Shown here: positions 11,034 to 19,715 of the stretch, piece after piece
Layout: each line of letters begins with the position of its first letter
Numbering within the stretch: the first letter of the stretch is position 1
NCBI GenBank assembly: GCA_949358305.1
Contig: OX442319.1
Coordinates: 620,001 to 684,000, forward strand
Direction of reading: 5' to 3'
Length of the DNA: 64,000 nt
From: Strigamia acuminata
Lineage: Eukaryota; Arthropoda; Chilopoda; Geophilomorpha; Linotaeniidae
Notes under the pieces: generated by a model
Told to the model about the DNA's origin: nothing
Database searches by the model: none
The model's input: only the letters and a program-made list of their open reading frames with translations
Translations under genes and position numbers: made by a program

Positions 11034-14000
11034 AAACTACAATGTCGTCCACGTAAACTATTAAATATGCGATGTTTCCATGTTTATAGACGCAGTTGCA
11101 CCAATTTACGTGTTGCAGTCCGAGTCCAAGCAAAGTGTCCTCCAATTCAATTCCCCATTCACGTCCTGACTGGTGCAAACCGTAAATTGCACGGAGAAGT
11201 TTACAGACATAGTTTTCCTTGCCTTGGCAAACAAAACCCTTTGGCTGGCGCATGTAAACGGTTTTGTGTAACTTTGCGTAGAGATAAGCACACTTCACGT
11301 CGGCTTGGATGTAACTCCACTTCAACATGCAGACAAGCAACGTGAACATAAATCGAACGATAGAGAAGTCGACTACTGGTGAAAATGTTTCTTCGTACGA
11401 CTCGCCGTAGACTTGTGAGAAGCCTTGCGCGACGAGTCTCGCTTTATAGCGCGCGATTTTCCCCTCATCGTTCTGTTTAGTGGTGTAAATCCACTTGCAG
11501 CCAATAATCTTGGTGTCTGGCGGCGGTGGAACCGACTCCCACACCTCACGCTCGTGCATCGTATCAATCTCGTCGCACATCGCTTGATCCCACTGTTGTT
11601 TTTCAGGTGCATTGGCGACTTGTTCAAAGCGCGTTGGTATAAATACTTCGAGATGATTCGCCTCCAAGTCAACGTCAATGTCATCCGCAGTCACATTCGA
11701 TTCGGAAGGCTTCTTTTTCCTTTTGTCGTCAAAAAGGTGTTCCGGAATGCGAAGATTGTGCTCCACACAATAGCGTTTGACTTCCGGAATTGAGCGCAGT
11801 CTTGGTTTATCATATCCCTCGATCGTATACTCAATATCTTTCTGACCCGTTGGTCTTGTCTTCTCAGTCTTTTTCCATACGAGAGCTGGTATGGTCGGAA
11901 TTGGGTTTGGAAAAACCTGTCCAGGTTGTTGCAAATCGTTTGGTTGCTTTGCTGCTGGCAAATTGTGTCGCAATGCATCTTCCGGCAGTCTAAACTTCAA
12001 CCTGACTGGAGGTAATTCTTCTCCCTCTTTCTTCTTCATAGGTTGTGGCGGGGGTAGCGGTGGCCTCACGTCCTCGTCTGAGTAGTATTGACGGTCATTG
12101 TCGTTATCCAAGTTATCATTGAGATTATCAATGTATGTCGTGTATTTCTCGGGTAGGCCCAGCACGCCTTCAACACCGCGCCTGCTCTCAACGAATTTTA
12201 CGTCGCTGGTCTCAATAACTTTTGAAAAATCAGGTAACCAGACTCTGTATCCCTTTGTAATTCTGGAATACCCTAACATGATGCCGTGCAGTCCTTTATT
12301 GTCTATTTTTCCATCACGTACTCGCTTTTGCACAAAACACAGACTTCCAAATTTTCGTAAATGCCGAAGTGATGGTTTGCGGCCATAATATAACTCCATT
12401 GGTGTTTTGTCCGAGTTTAACTTGGCAATTCTATTCCTAAGATAGTTGAAAGTTAAAATTGCCTCGCCCCAAAAGCGATGTTCCAGTTGTGCGTCATAGA
12501 TGAGCGCTCGCATGCCATTTGCTAGTGTCTGGTTCAATCTCTCAGAAACGCCATTTTGGGCGGGCGTGTACGCATTTGTCCGTTCGTGAGCGATCCCTTG
12601 TTGGTCAAGATACTCTCCAAATTTATTGGAGCAAAACTCCATCCCATTGTCCGTGCGGATGGCCAAGATTGACTTTCCGAGTAATCTTTCAATCCGTTTT
12701 GCGTGCTTTTGGAAAATGCCGAACACTTCATCCTTTTGTTTCATCAAGTAAACCGTGGAATAACGGGAAAAATCATCGGTTATAGTCAGGAAATACCTAT
12801 TTCCTGAAAGTGTTGGCGTTGAAAAAGCCCCGCATACGTCCATGTGCAAAAGTTCCAAAGGCTGTTTTGACCTAATCCCTGGTAGAGATTTATGAGAGAT
12901 GGCCTTTTTCTTCGCCAGCGTGCAAACGTCACATTGCGTGATTGGCACGTCCAAAATCGGTAGTCCAACTACTGCATCTCGCTTGCTCATTTCTTGCACG
13001 CTCGGGAAGTGAATATGGCCAAGTCTTTCATGCCACAATCTCGCTTCTTCTGGATTAGATGCCTTTTTGGTTGAACTGGTTGATTCTTGTGTTTGTTGTG
13101 TTTGTTGATCTCCAGTACTCGCCTTGTTGCTTTCTTTCAACTTCAATTTTTCAATGTCGGGTTTCAAATCACTTGTTTTGACATAATAAAGTCTATCCCT
13201 TTTGACTGCTTCCATTAATTGTCTCTTCCATTGTGGATCGTAAATTTTCACTACTCCTGAGCCAATTGCCACTTTGCATCTGGCTTCGTCGATGCAAGGT
13301 CCCGACAATAGATTTCTTCTTAAATCGGGCGCGTAATACACTTTCTTCAATGTGATTGGGATTGTGTCCGTTCCCACCACACACATCACGCACACGTCTC
13401 CTACTCCTTGGATTTGTATCAAGGTCTTTTTATCTGCTTGGCTAATGGTGCCTTTCATTTCTTGGAAATTTACGAATTGATTCCTATCCTTACAGAAATG
13501 CCCAGTGGCCCCGGTATCATAAATCCAACAACTGCTAGTTGCGCCACACTGCAGCATCTCTTCTTCACTCAATTCGGTAAGGAAGCCAACATTCATCATA
13601 TCCGTGTCCAATTCTTCGACAGTATTCGTGTTTTGGCTATTAGCTGGTGTGAGTTGGACTGTGCAATCCCTCGCCCAGTGTCCTGGCTGATTGCATCGGA
13701 AACACGGCCCCCGTGGTGATGATCCGGTGGTGTTTCCTGGAAAGTTCCTTGTGTTCTTGTTTCCACGATAATTTGATCGTCCACCTCTTTGTCCTCCTCC
13801 AAACCCACGACTGTTTTGGCTAGTATTCCCTTGTTGCTGCTGTTGCTGGAACTTTGGCGTGTTGTCGTTATTTTTCGAGTTGGAGTTGTTTGGCCCCGTG
13901 CTGAAGGCATCGACGATTGGCCCCTGGCCCGAATCCCTTCTCTGTTGTGCAAGTCGACCTTCTTCTGCCACTAACTCCACTTCAACCTTTTCAAGTGTAA

Positions 14001-14529
14001 AGTCTTTGTCTTCCCATCTGTATATATTTTGCACAATCGATTGAAAATCCTGTGGCAAATAACGAATCAACTGGAAGGCTTGATACAAATTGTCCAACTG
14101 ATGTTTGACCTCCGCCAATTTCTTTGCAGCATTCCTAATTTTCGCGGAAAAAATCCCAATTGTCTCCGTGGCTGGATCGTACTTGAGACTAAAAAATTCG
14201 TCCAGTAAACGTATTATACGTGCCCTCGAAACTGGCTCGAAATTTGTCTTTAGTGTGTCCCATGCAGTTTTGGCGTCTTCAATCCCGTTGAGCAGCTCGT
14301 GGTATTGCTCCTCGATTGAATAATAGATCAGACTGAAAGCTCTTCCTTTCCGCAACTGGTAGTCGGATCGATCTCTCCACGACGCTCCAGGTGCTAGGGC
14401 TTCTTGTGTTCCGTCTGTAAACGCCCAACATCCATGATGCATCAACAGAACCTTAATCTGTTGTTTCCAACCATCATAATTTGTGCGGTTCAATAACGTG
14501 ACCTTTCTGTCCAATTTGTCCGAATCCAT
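10930..14529 (-). CDS. gag-pol: Cop2 gag-pol, 5' frame: Gag, protease, integrase, RT to YVDD
   Basis: Copia polyprotein read from ATG at 14529 (MDSDKLDRKVTLLNR); an open extension to 14625 starts at another ATG but lacks family similarity. Domains in order: Gag, CCHC knuckle CFRCNQPGHWARDC, protease IYDTGATGHFC, integrase zinc finger (HERLGHIH ... CDVC), integrase core with Asp in LLHMDVCGA, Asp in IRTDNGMEF and Glu in NGVSERLNQT, then RT with GCKWIYTTKQNDEGK, SPVVDFSIVRF and IVYVDDIVVF. Shortly after YVDD the homology leaves this frame because of a one-base change; the remaining codons to 10930 are spurious. A single homopolymer indel (T5 run) could also be a sequencing or assembly error, in which case the element would be intact. 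Confidence 0.9.
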   Translation of the reverse strand: MDSDKLDRKVTLLNRTNYDGWKQQIKVLLMHHGCWAFTDGTQEALAPGASWRDRSDYQLRKGRAFSLIYYSIEEQYHELLNGIEDAKTAWDTLKTNFEPVSRARIIRLLDEFFSLKYDPATETIGIFSAKIRNAAKKLAEVKHQLDNLYQAFQLIRYLPQDFQSIVQNIYRWEDKDFTLEKVEVELVAEEGRLAQQRRDSGQGPIVDAFSTGPNNSNSKNNDNTPKFQQQQQQGNTSQNSRGFGGGQRGGRSNYRGNKNTRNFPGNTTGSSPRGPCFRCNQPGHWARDCTVQLTPANSQNTNTVEELDTDMMNVGFLTELSEEEMLQCGATSSCWIYDTGATGHFCKDRNQFVNFQEMKGTISQADKKTLIQIQGVGDVCVMCVVGTDTIPITLKKVYYAPDLRRNLLSGPCIDEARCKVAIGSGVVKIYDPQWKRQLMEAVKRDRLYYVKTSDLKPDIEKLKLKESNKASTGDQQTQQTQESTSSTKKASNPEEARLWHERLGHIHFPSVQEMSKRDAVVGLPILDVPITQCDVCTLAKKKAISHKSLPGIRSKQPLELLHMDVCGAFSTPTLSGNRYFLTITDDFSRYSTVYLMKQKDEVFGIFQKHAKRIERLLGKSILAIRTDNGMEFCSNKFGEYLDQQGIAHERTNAYTPAQNGVSERLNQTLANGMRALIYDAQLEHRFWGEAILTFNYLRNRIAKLNSDKTPMELYYGRKPSLRHLRKFGSLCFVQKRVRDGKIDNKGLHGIMLGYSRITKGYRVWLPDFSKVIETSDVKFVESRRGVEGVLGLPEKYTTYIDNLNDNLDNDNDRQYYSDEDVRPPLPPPQPMKKKEGEELPPVRLKFRLPEDALRHNLPAAKQPNDLQQPGQVFPNPIPTIPALVWKKTEKTRPTGQKDIEYTIEGYDKPRLRSIPEVKRYCVEHNLRIPEHLFDDKRKKKPSESNVTADDIDVDLEANHLEVFIPTRFEQVANAPEKQQWDQAMCDEIDTMHEREVWESVPPPPDTKIIGCKWIYTTKQNDEGKIARYKARLVAQGFSQVYGESYEETFSPVVDFSIVRFMFTLLVCMLKWSYIQADVKCAYLYAKLHKTVYMRQPKGFVCQGKENYVCKLLRAIYGLHQSGREWGIELEDTLLGLGLQHVNWCNCVYKHGNIAYLIVYVDDIVVFGKQYECVEHGQNTIRFGHSWTDEKIIRRRIYLI

Positions 14530-15360
14530 CCTGATTTTCGATAGTAAACGAGTTGAACTTGGCTTCACACACGACACAAACACTTGTTTCCCCAAAAAAA
14601 CACTTTTTGTACTGAATTTTCGCAACTAGGTGCAGTGTTGCGAGGTTAGTTCGCTCTTAGACTAAGTTAGTATCAACTCTAGCACAACACTAAGCTAATA
14701 ATATAATAATTTCGAAAATAAACACGAAAATTGTTCATAAACGTTGTCTTCGAGATGCTTTCCTGCTGCGCTCCTCGTTGCATTAGACTTCTCGCGTATT
14801 TTCGTCAATTGTTCTCCAATTTTCCGTCTTTGTTTCTGAATTCCTTTCCGCTCGTATTATCCTGGATTCCCGTTCACACTTCGCGTGTGGTTGATGGGAA
14901 TTTGCGCCGTCGTATAACCCACGTCGAGACGTTTTTAACCCAAAAACAACGACACGTCGTCGTTACGTATCGGCGCTTTCCGCTTATTTCCGTCCAGAAA
15001 ATCCAGGTTCACACTTCACGTGTGGTTGTGGAGAATTTCCGTCCCGCTTTGGCACTCGTTGAATCGTTTCTCTCTCGTAATTATCGTCTCGTCGACGATA
15101 CGTATTGCGTCTCGCAATATCAAACGGTAACGTCCGAAATTCGGAAAAAGGAAAAGATATAAATAATAGTTTTATATTGTTCTAACCCACTAATGTTCCT
15201 GTGTTGTTAGTTGACTCGAAATTGTTTCCAAAAGCTGATTCTCATGGCACAAACACAAGCTGGTCACATTCATCATGGGCGCCGCCATTTTGAATAATTA
15301 GAGGAAATTTCTCAAAACCTCTCTAATTTGATGAAAATGATTCCAAATGTTTTCTTACGA
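14530..15360 (-). other. Cop2 leader
   Basis: Untranslated leader between primer site and Gag. It holds a diverged duplication: GTTCACACTTC(G/A)CGTGTGG at about 14872 and again at about 15007 (period about 135), each copy containing the palindrome-like CACACTTC(G/A)CGTGTG. On the minus strand AAATGGCGGC lies at about 15281-15290, a YY1-like site downstream of the LTR promoter. No coding sequence is supported. Confidence 0.55.
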
Positions 15361-15376
15361 TTTCTGGCCCATAACC
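15361..15376 (-). promoter_or_regulatory. Cop2 primer-binding site (internal fragment of initiator tRNA-Met)
   Basis: On the minus strand the sequence directly after the 5' LTR is GGTTATGGGCCAGAAA. Its first 11 bases complement the anticodon region of initiator tRNA-Met (GGCCCATAACC), the half-tRNA priming mode known for insect copia. One C is missing from the longer canonical match. Confidence 0.8.
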
Positions 15377-15377
15377 T

Positions 15378-15686
15378 TGTTGAATTGTGTTGGAAATCAC
15401 AATGAATTCCGTGTTCTGCAGTGGTGTAGAAAACAGTAGCTTGAAATAAAGTGCACACCTTGTTACCTGGTTGAAAACTTAGTAAAGAGTGAGTGTTTTA
15501 TTCTCTTGTCACATGACATGCCAATAGGTATACGACGCCACCTTATGGTGATAAATACAAACACATTTGTAAACATAATCACGGCTATTAGTTTTAGCCA
15601 AAAGCAAACATAAACAAAAGGTCACAATAAGTATAAAGTGTCACTGCTTGATAATACGATACAAATATATATACGACATTTCAACA
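15378..15686 (-). repeat. Cop2 5' LTR
   Basis: 309 bases, the right-hand partner of the LTR at 9751-10059. It is 5' in the element's own orientation. The flanking AATCA at 15687 completes the target duplication. Confidence 0.93.
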
Positions 15687-15691
15687 AATCA

Positions 15692-17171
15692 GTCTGCACA
15701 TGTGTCACCGGAAACGTCCAATGCCAGTTCCCCCGGCCTTTCACCACCGACTTCCCCAAATCGTTTCATCACGTTGCGTAGGAAAGCCGGTCCGAACATT
15801 TTACAGCACACAATGCCTATCTTCGATCAGGGGCAAATGTCTCCATTGCCTCCTGGCGCAACACACGTTGCAGCTCCTTCTGCCGGCAAGACATCATTCT
15901 ATTGGCGTTATGTTGGCGGAAACACAGTATTCCGTAAATGGATTCGCGAAGAACATCTACGCAAAGACCAACAGCCAGGTTCGATAGATATCGACGTCTA
16001 CTATTTTCCCGAGCCCGGCCTCCGACTTCGATCTCGCAGAGACGTCGAAGAGTTCTGTGTTATGAACAATCTCCCTTACGATCCCGAGTTATTCTTTTTC
16101 GGCAACATGGAGCATACTCTACCGTTGATTCCTCCAGCTCGACATGCCGCTCACCTCTGTCGCACCGAACCGTCATCGTATGCGGAAATCCCCAAATTCG
16201 ACGACGCTCCAAAATGGCGTGAAGCCATCGGTGAAGAGTTAGGAACTTTCAAAGAGCGGGAGATTTATGTCGAAGTGCCGAAACCGCCTAACACTACAAT
16301 CTTGGGTTGTAAATGGATTTTTAAACTCAAATCAGACGCGACCGGCAAGATTACTCGATATCGTGCTCGACTTGTCGCCCAAGGCTTTCGCCAAACCTTC
16401 GGAATCGATTACGACGAGGTCTTTAGTCCAGTTGTAAATTTCGTCCTCATTCGTCTATTCTTTTGCCTTTTGGTAGTGCTACGAGGATGGAAAGATGCAC
16501 ACCTCGACGTCAAATGTGCATACCTGTACGGGGACCTGGAGCACAAGGTCTATATGCGCATCCCGGCAGGTGCCACCTGTAATCACCCCGACAACGTTTG
16601 GTTACTCGTGAAATCTCTTTACGGACTCCACCAGTCTGGCCGACAGTGGTATTTGAAACTGGACGAAGCACTTCGAGCCCTCGGATTCCGGAAAATGCCC
16701 GCATGCAACTGCGTGTACATCTACGGCAATTGCGCGGTCATGTTAGTCTACGTCGATGATATTGTACTTTTCTACGCAGCCGACAGTGTTTTGGACCGGA
16801 TTATTCGACTCATTACTTCGAAATTCGACATCGTCAACCTCGGTCCAATCACCAAACTGCTAGGAGTCGAGTTTATCCGCGAGATGGGACGCACTTACAT
16901 TTCTCAACGTGCGTACATCGCTAAACTCGTGCAGAAATATGGAACATCGACCAATCGACTCGTGAAAGTGCCAGTCACACCCGGAACAACATTAGTTCGA
17001 GCATCGACAGAGGACCTGATCGATTTTCCTTACCGCTCACTTATCGGGTCATTACTCTTTCTGGCATCACGAACGCGCCCCGACACCTTATTCTCCGTCA
17101 TCTCGCTTTCGCAGTTCAACACATGCTACGATAACACCCACATTCGTGCCCTTCTGCAAGTTCTCCAATAT
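15692..17171 (+). CDS. gag-pol: Cop1 gag-pol, part 2: reverse transcriptase
   Basis: Continues Cop1 pol in frame after Cop2 (codon CAG is rebuilt from 9749-9750 plus 15692). It encodes the integrase-RT linker and the full copia RT: ILGCKWIFKLKSDATGK, ARLVAQGFRQ, DEVFSPVV, LDVKCAYLYG, SLYGLHQSGRQWY and the catalytic MLVYVDDIVLF near 16740-16775, then KLLGVEF and the SRTRPD block. The frame is cut at 17171 by A1 and resumes at 41251. The following residues (to 17201) come from the A1 LTR. Confidence 0.9.
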
Positions 17172-17648
17172 TGTTACGTGGCTAAATGGGGATTGATTTA
17201 GTCCTACGTGACATGAGTTCATCAAGAAAGACACAGAGTTTTATATGTAATTGCTCTTGGCTTTATTATTTAAAGTCGGACATTTACTCATGTAAATGTT
17301 CGGTCATCAGCTCTTATTACATTTGGTTTATTCTTAAAATATAATTCATTCAAATAAGTAAATAAGGATGATGCTGTTGTCAATTCAATTTCAGGAAACC
17401 TAGTCCTGCCTGACCGTCAACCGGCTGGCAGTAGTAGGTGAAGGTAAAAGTTTGAGAATCAAAAGAGATCTGAGCTCTCTGGCTTAATCAGCTCACTAAG
17501 TAAACTCCTATTCCCCCTATTAACTAAGTTGAACGGTCTGTGCATCTAATTAGGTGCACAGCGCCGTCTAGTGAGAATTCATTGCATTAAATGCCTAAAC
17601 AGAGCGAGCAGAGCCAGCCGATACACGGTACGGCTCTACCGCGTAACA
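17172..17648 (-). repeat. A1 3' LTR
   Basis: 477 bases. Against the 5' LTR it shows a 5-base repeat-unit difference in an ATTCA run and very few substitutions. AGACGGCGCTG, the motif shared with other LTRs here, is present on the minus strand near 17560. Confidence 0.92.
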
Positions 17649-18062
17649 GCCCCCCCCTTTAATTTTTTCGGTCTCTCGAAAAACAATGAATTGTTCTAAC
17701 TAACGCATCTCCTTTTACATAAAAAATTTTCAAATCATAAACACAATTTTACAATTTTGAGAATCTCTTTTCATCATCCTTATTTTTACAAAAATATAAT
17801 ATAACACACTTTTCAATGTTTATAAATGTCATAATCACTTTTTATTACACTTTTACATTGGAAACAATTTCCAAAGTTTAAAATCAATCAAAATTAACAC
17901 TTTCATCAACGATAACACTTTTTGGTTTTTTGTTTTATATTACTTTTTTTTTCTCAGTTTTCAATTTTCTATAAAATAATAAAAAAAACACACACACAAA
18001 AAAAAATGTTCAAAGTTCGTGTCGATTTTACACTTATTCACTTAAAGAAGTTAAAGTTCACT
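17649..18062 (-). other. A1 3' untranslated region with polypurine tract
   Basis: Between the protease gene stop and the 3' LTR. On the minus strand a purine run AAAGGGGGGGGC (about 17649-17660) abuts the LTR as the polypurine tract. The rest is AT-rich with A/T homopolymers and no coding sequence. Confidence 0.75.
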
Positions 18063-19427
18063 TCACTCTCCTCCTTCCGCTTGATCCTTCTTGTCTTCTT
18101 CTTTGATCAATTCGAATGGGAGAATTTCACGATTTGCAATCTCATACACAAATCGTAAGCGTAACTCACACGGCTCCCCAAACTGCATTAAGTCACGGTC
18201 TTCAACGTATCTTCTAATGAAGTAGAGTATGGTTGGGCCACAGCTGTCGTTATCCAATTGGTGCATACGTGGCGGGTCCCAACGTATGAATTTGTTTGGG
18301 AACTTTACTCCTGCATCCACCAACGAGTACCTTAAAGATTCCCACTTTGGATATGTGCGTTCTATTGGTCCGCTTGGATCGTAAAGCACGTATTGGGTTG
18401 GCTTTTTCCGCCAATCCACTATGAAAAGCTGCCAATGCTCTTCAATAGGGACTGGGAACACCCAAATCTTCTTTTGAGCACTTGGAAGTCTCTTCATTAG
18501 CCAATAGATCGCTTCCTTTCGTTTAGCTGGGTCCACCATTTTGAAGACCCAATCAGATTGGAATGGTGCCAATATCGGATATCGCTCTTCTAACAGCTGA
18601 AGATAGTGGTCAACAACGCTGTCATATGTCCAGCTCTGTCGTCCCGGCGTCAGATCGCCTAGTGCTGCCATCTGGTAGTTCATGACTTTAATTGGCGGGC
18701 ATCCTGTGGCGTCGAATGCTAAGTCGTATTTTGGCGCATTACTATAATCTAATGCAAGTCCAAGAGCCTGGACCTGTCGTGCAGCGTCCAACTCCACACG
18801 GTATACCCGTATAGGAGTGGGAAATACTACACTAGGGTCCTGGAAAGACTCTCTTCTCGCTAGGGCGATGGCTTTTAGAATGTTTTTTCTTATTTTCGCC
18901 TCCTGGATCAGCAAAGCATTCGCCCCTGTTCTCCACAACTGGTAGTCGGGCAATCCCATCACTCCTTTTAATTTCCTGGCTCTAATGGCATTGACCATAT
19001 TCCGGTGCTCCATTCGCAAATCATCTAATCGTCGTTTGTTGCGATCGACGGTGTGACGCATTTCTTCTTCCCGGATCCTTTTCGATTGCTCGTCAAACAC
19101 TTTCTTCTTTTGTGCTTTCTTATCTCGTTTCAACTGTCGATTTTTACGACGACGACGTAATAAGCCTTCTTTACCCTTTGTTAATGGTCCTGCATATTTC
19201 TTTTTATCTTCCTCCGCCTTCCGCTTTCCTTCTGTAAACGGGCGTGGGCAGTTAACCAATTCGTCCAAAGTTTTACTTGTGCTGGGCTTATTAGCTAAAT
19301 AACTTTCCAAGTCATCGCCTTTCTTAAGTTGACGTTCCAAAAGATCGCCCACTTGCATCGAGCAAACCGAATCCGCATCACTGTCACTGTCACTGCGCAC
19401 ATCCATCTGATCAAATTTGCTTGCCAT
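18063..19427 (-). CDS. A1 Ulp1/SENP-like cysteine protease (C48) ORF
   Basis: 454 codons, fully open, starting at the ATG at 19427; the A2 copy has an ATG three codons earlier that is TTG-flanked and lost here. The N-terminus is acidic (SDSDSDADS) and the middle is a strongly basic, probably helical region. The C-terminal domain has the C48 signature: His in EEHWQLFIVDW, Asp in VLYDPSG, Gln in RMHQLD and nucleophile Cys in NDSCGPTILYF. Such enzymes cleave SUMO/ubiquitin-like C-termini or, in adenovirus, viral precursors. It lies after pol in the env position, same strand. Substrate and role in the element are unknown. It differs from the A2 copy at about ten residues. Confidence 0.88.
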   Translation of the reverse strand: MASKFDQMDVRSDSDSDADSVCSMQVGDLLERQLKKGDDLESYLANKPSTSKTLDELVNCPRPFTEGKRKAEEDKKKYAGPLTKGKEGLLRRRRKNRQLKRDKKAQKKKVFDEQSKRIREEEMRHTVDRNKRRLDDLRMEHRNMVNAIRARKLKGVMGLPDYQLWRTGANALLIQEAKIRKNILKAIALARRESFQDPSVVFPTPIRVYRVELDAARQVQALGLALDYSNAPKYDLAFDATGCPPIKVMNYQMAALGDLTPGRQSWTYDSVVDHYLQLLEERYPILAPFQSDWVFKMVDPAKRKEAIYWLMKRLPSAQKKIWVFPVPIEEHWQLFIVDWRKKPTQYVLYDPSGPIERTYPKWESLRYSLVDAGVKFPNKFIRWDPPRMHQLDNDSCGPTILYFIRRYVEDRDLMQFGEPCELRLRFVYEIANREILPFELIKEEDKKDQAEGGE

Positions 19428-19715
19428 TTCGTCCAATTTTTTCAACTAATTAGTCACTTGATAATGTATGCACACACTAAAATTTTATTTCGAAGTTTTA
19501 ACACAATTATTTAAGCCTAAATCTCCATTTCACGATGTTATTTTTCACAAAATTCGCGATAGATTCGTTTCGTTTTTTAAGCTATTTGTTCGTCAAATTC
19601 GTTCAAAATTTCACTCTCTTCACTTACGGAATCACACACAAATCAACTGCTGCTATTATTAATGCTTTAGGTTTTCCTTGAGTCACTCAGTAAACCTGGT
19701 TCGTCTCAGAAAACC
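19428..19715 (-). other. A1 spacer between pol and protease gene
   Basis: About 290 non-coding bases. Relative to A2 roughly 150 bases just upstream of the protease start are missing; in A2 that segment ends TTTCTTTTCAAAT...TATTAG, which could be a splice acceptor. Confidence 0.6.

Larger units (their letters stand above)
9751..15686 (-). mobile_element. Cop2: Ty1/copia retrotransposon, minus strand
   Basis: A 5.9-kb copia element with two 309-base LTRs that differ by one base and a 5-bp duplication AATCA at 9746-9750 and 15687-15691. It lies antisense in Cop1 pol. Gag-pol is open apart from a single frameshift just after the RT active site, so it is a very young copy and nearly intact. Confidence 0.94.
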
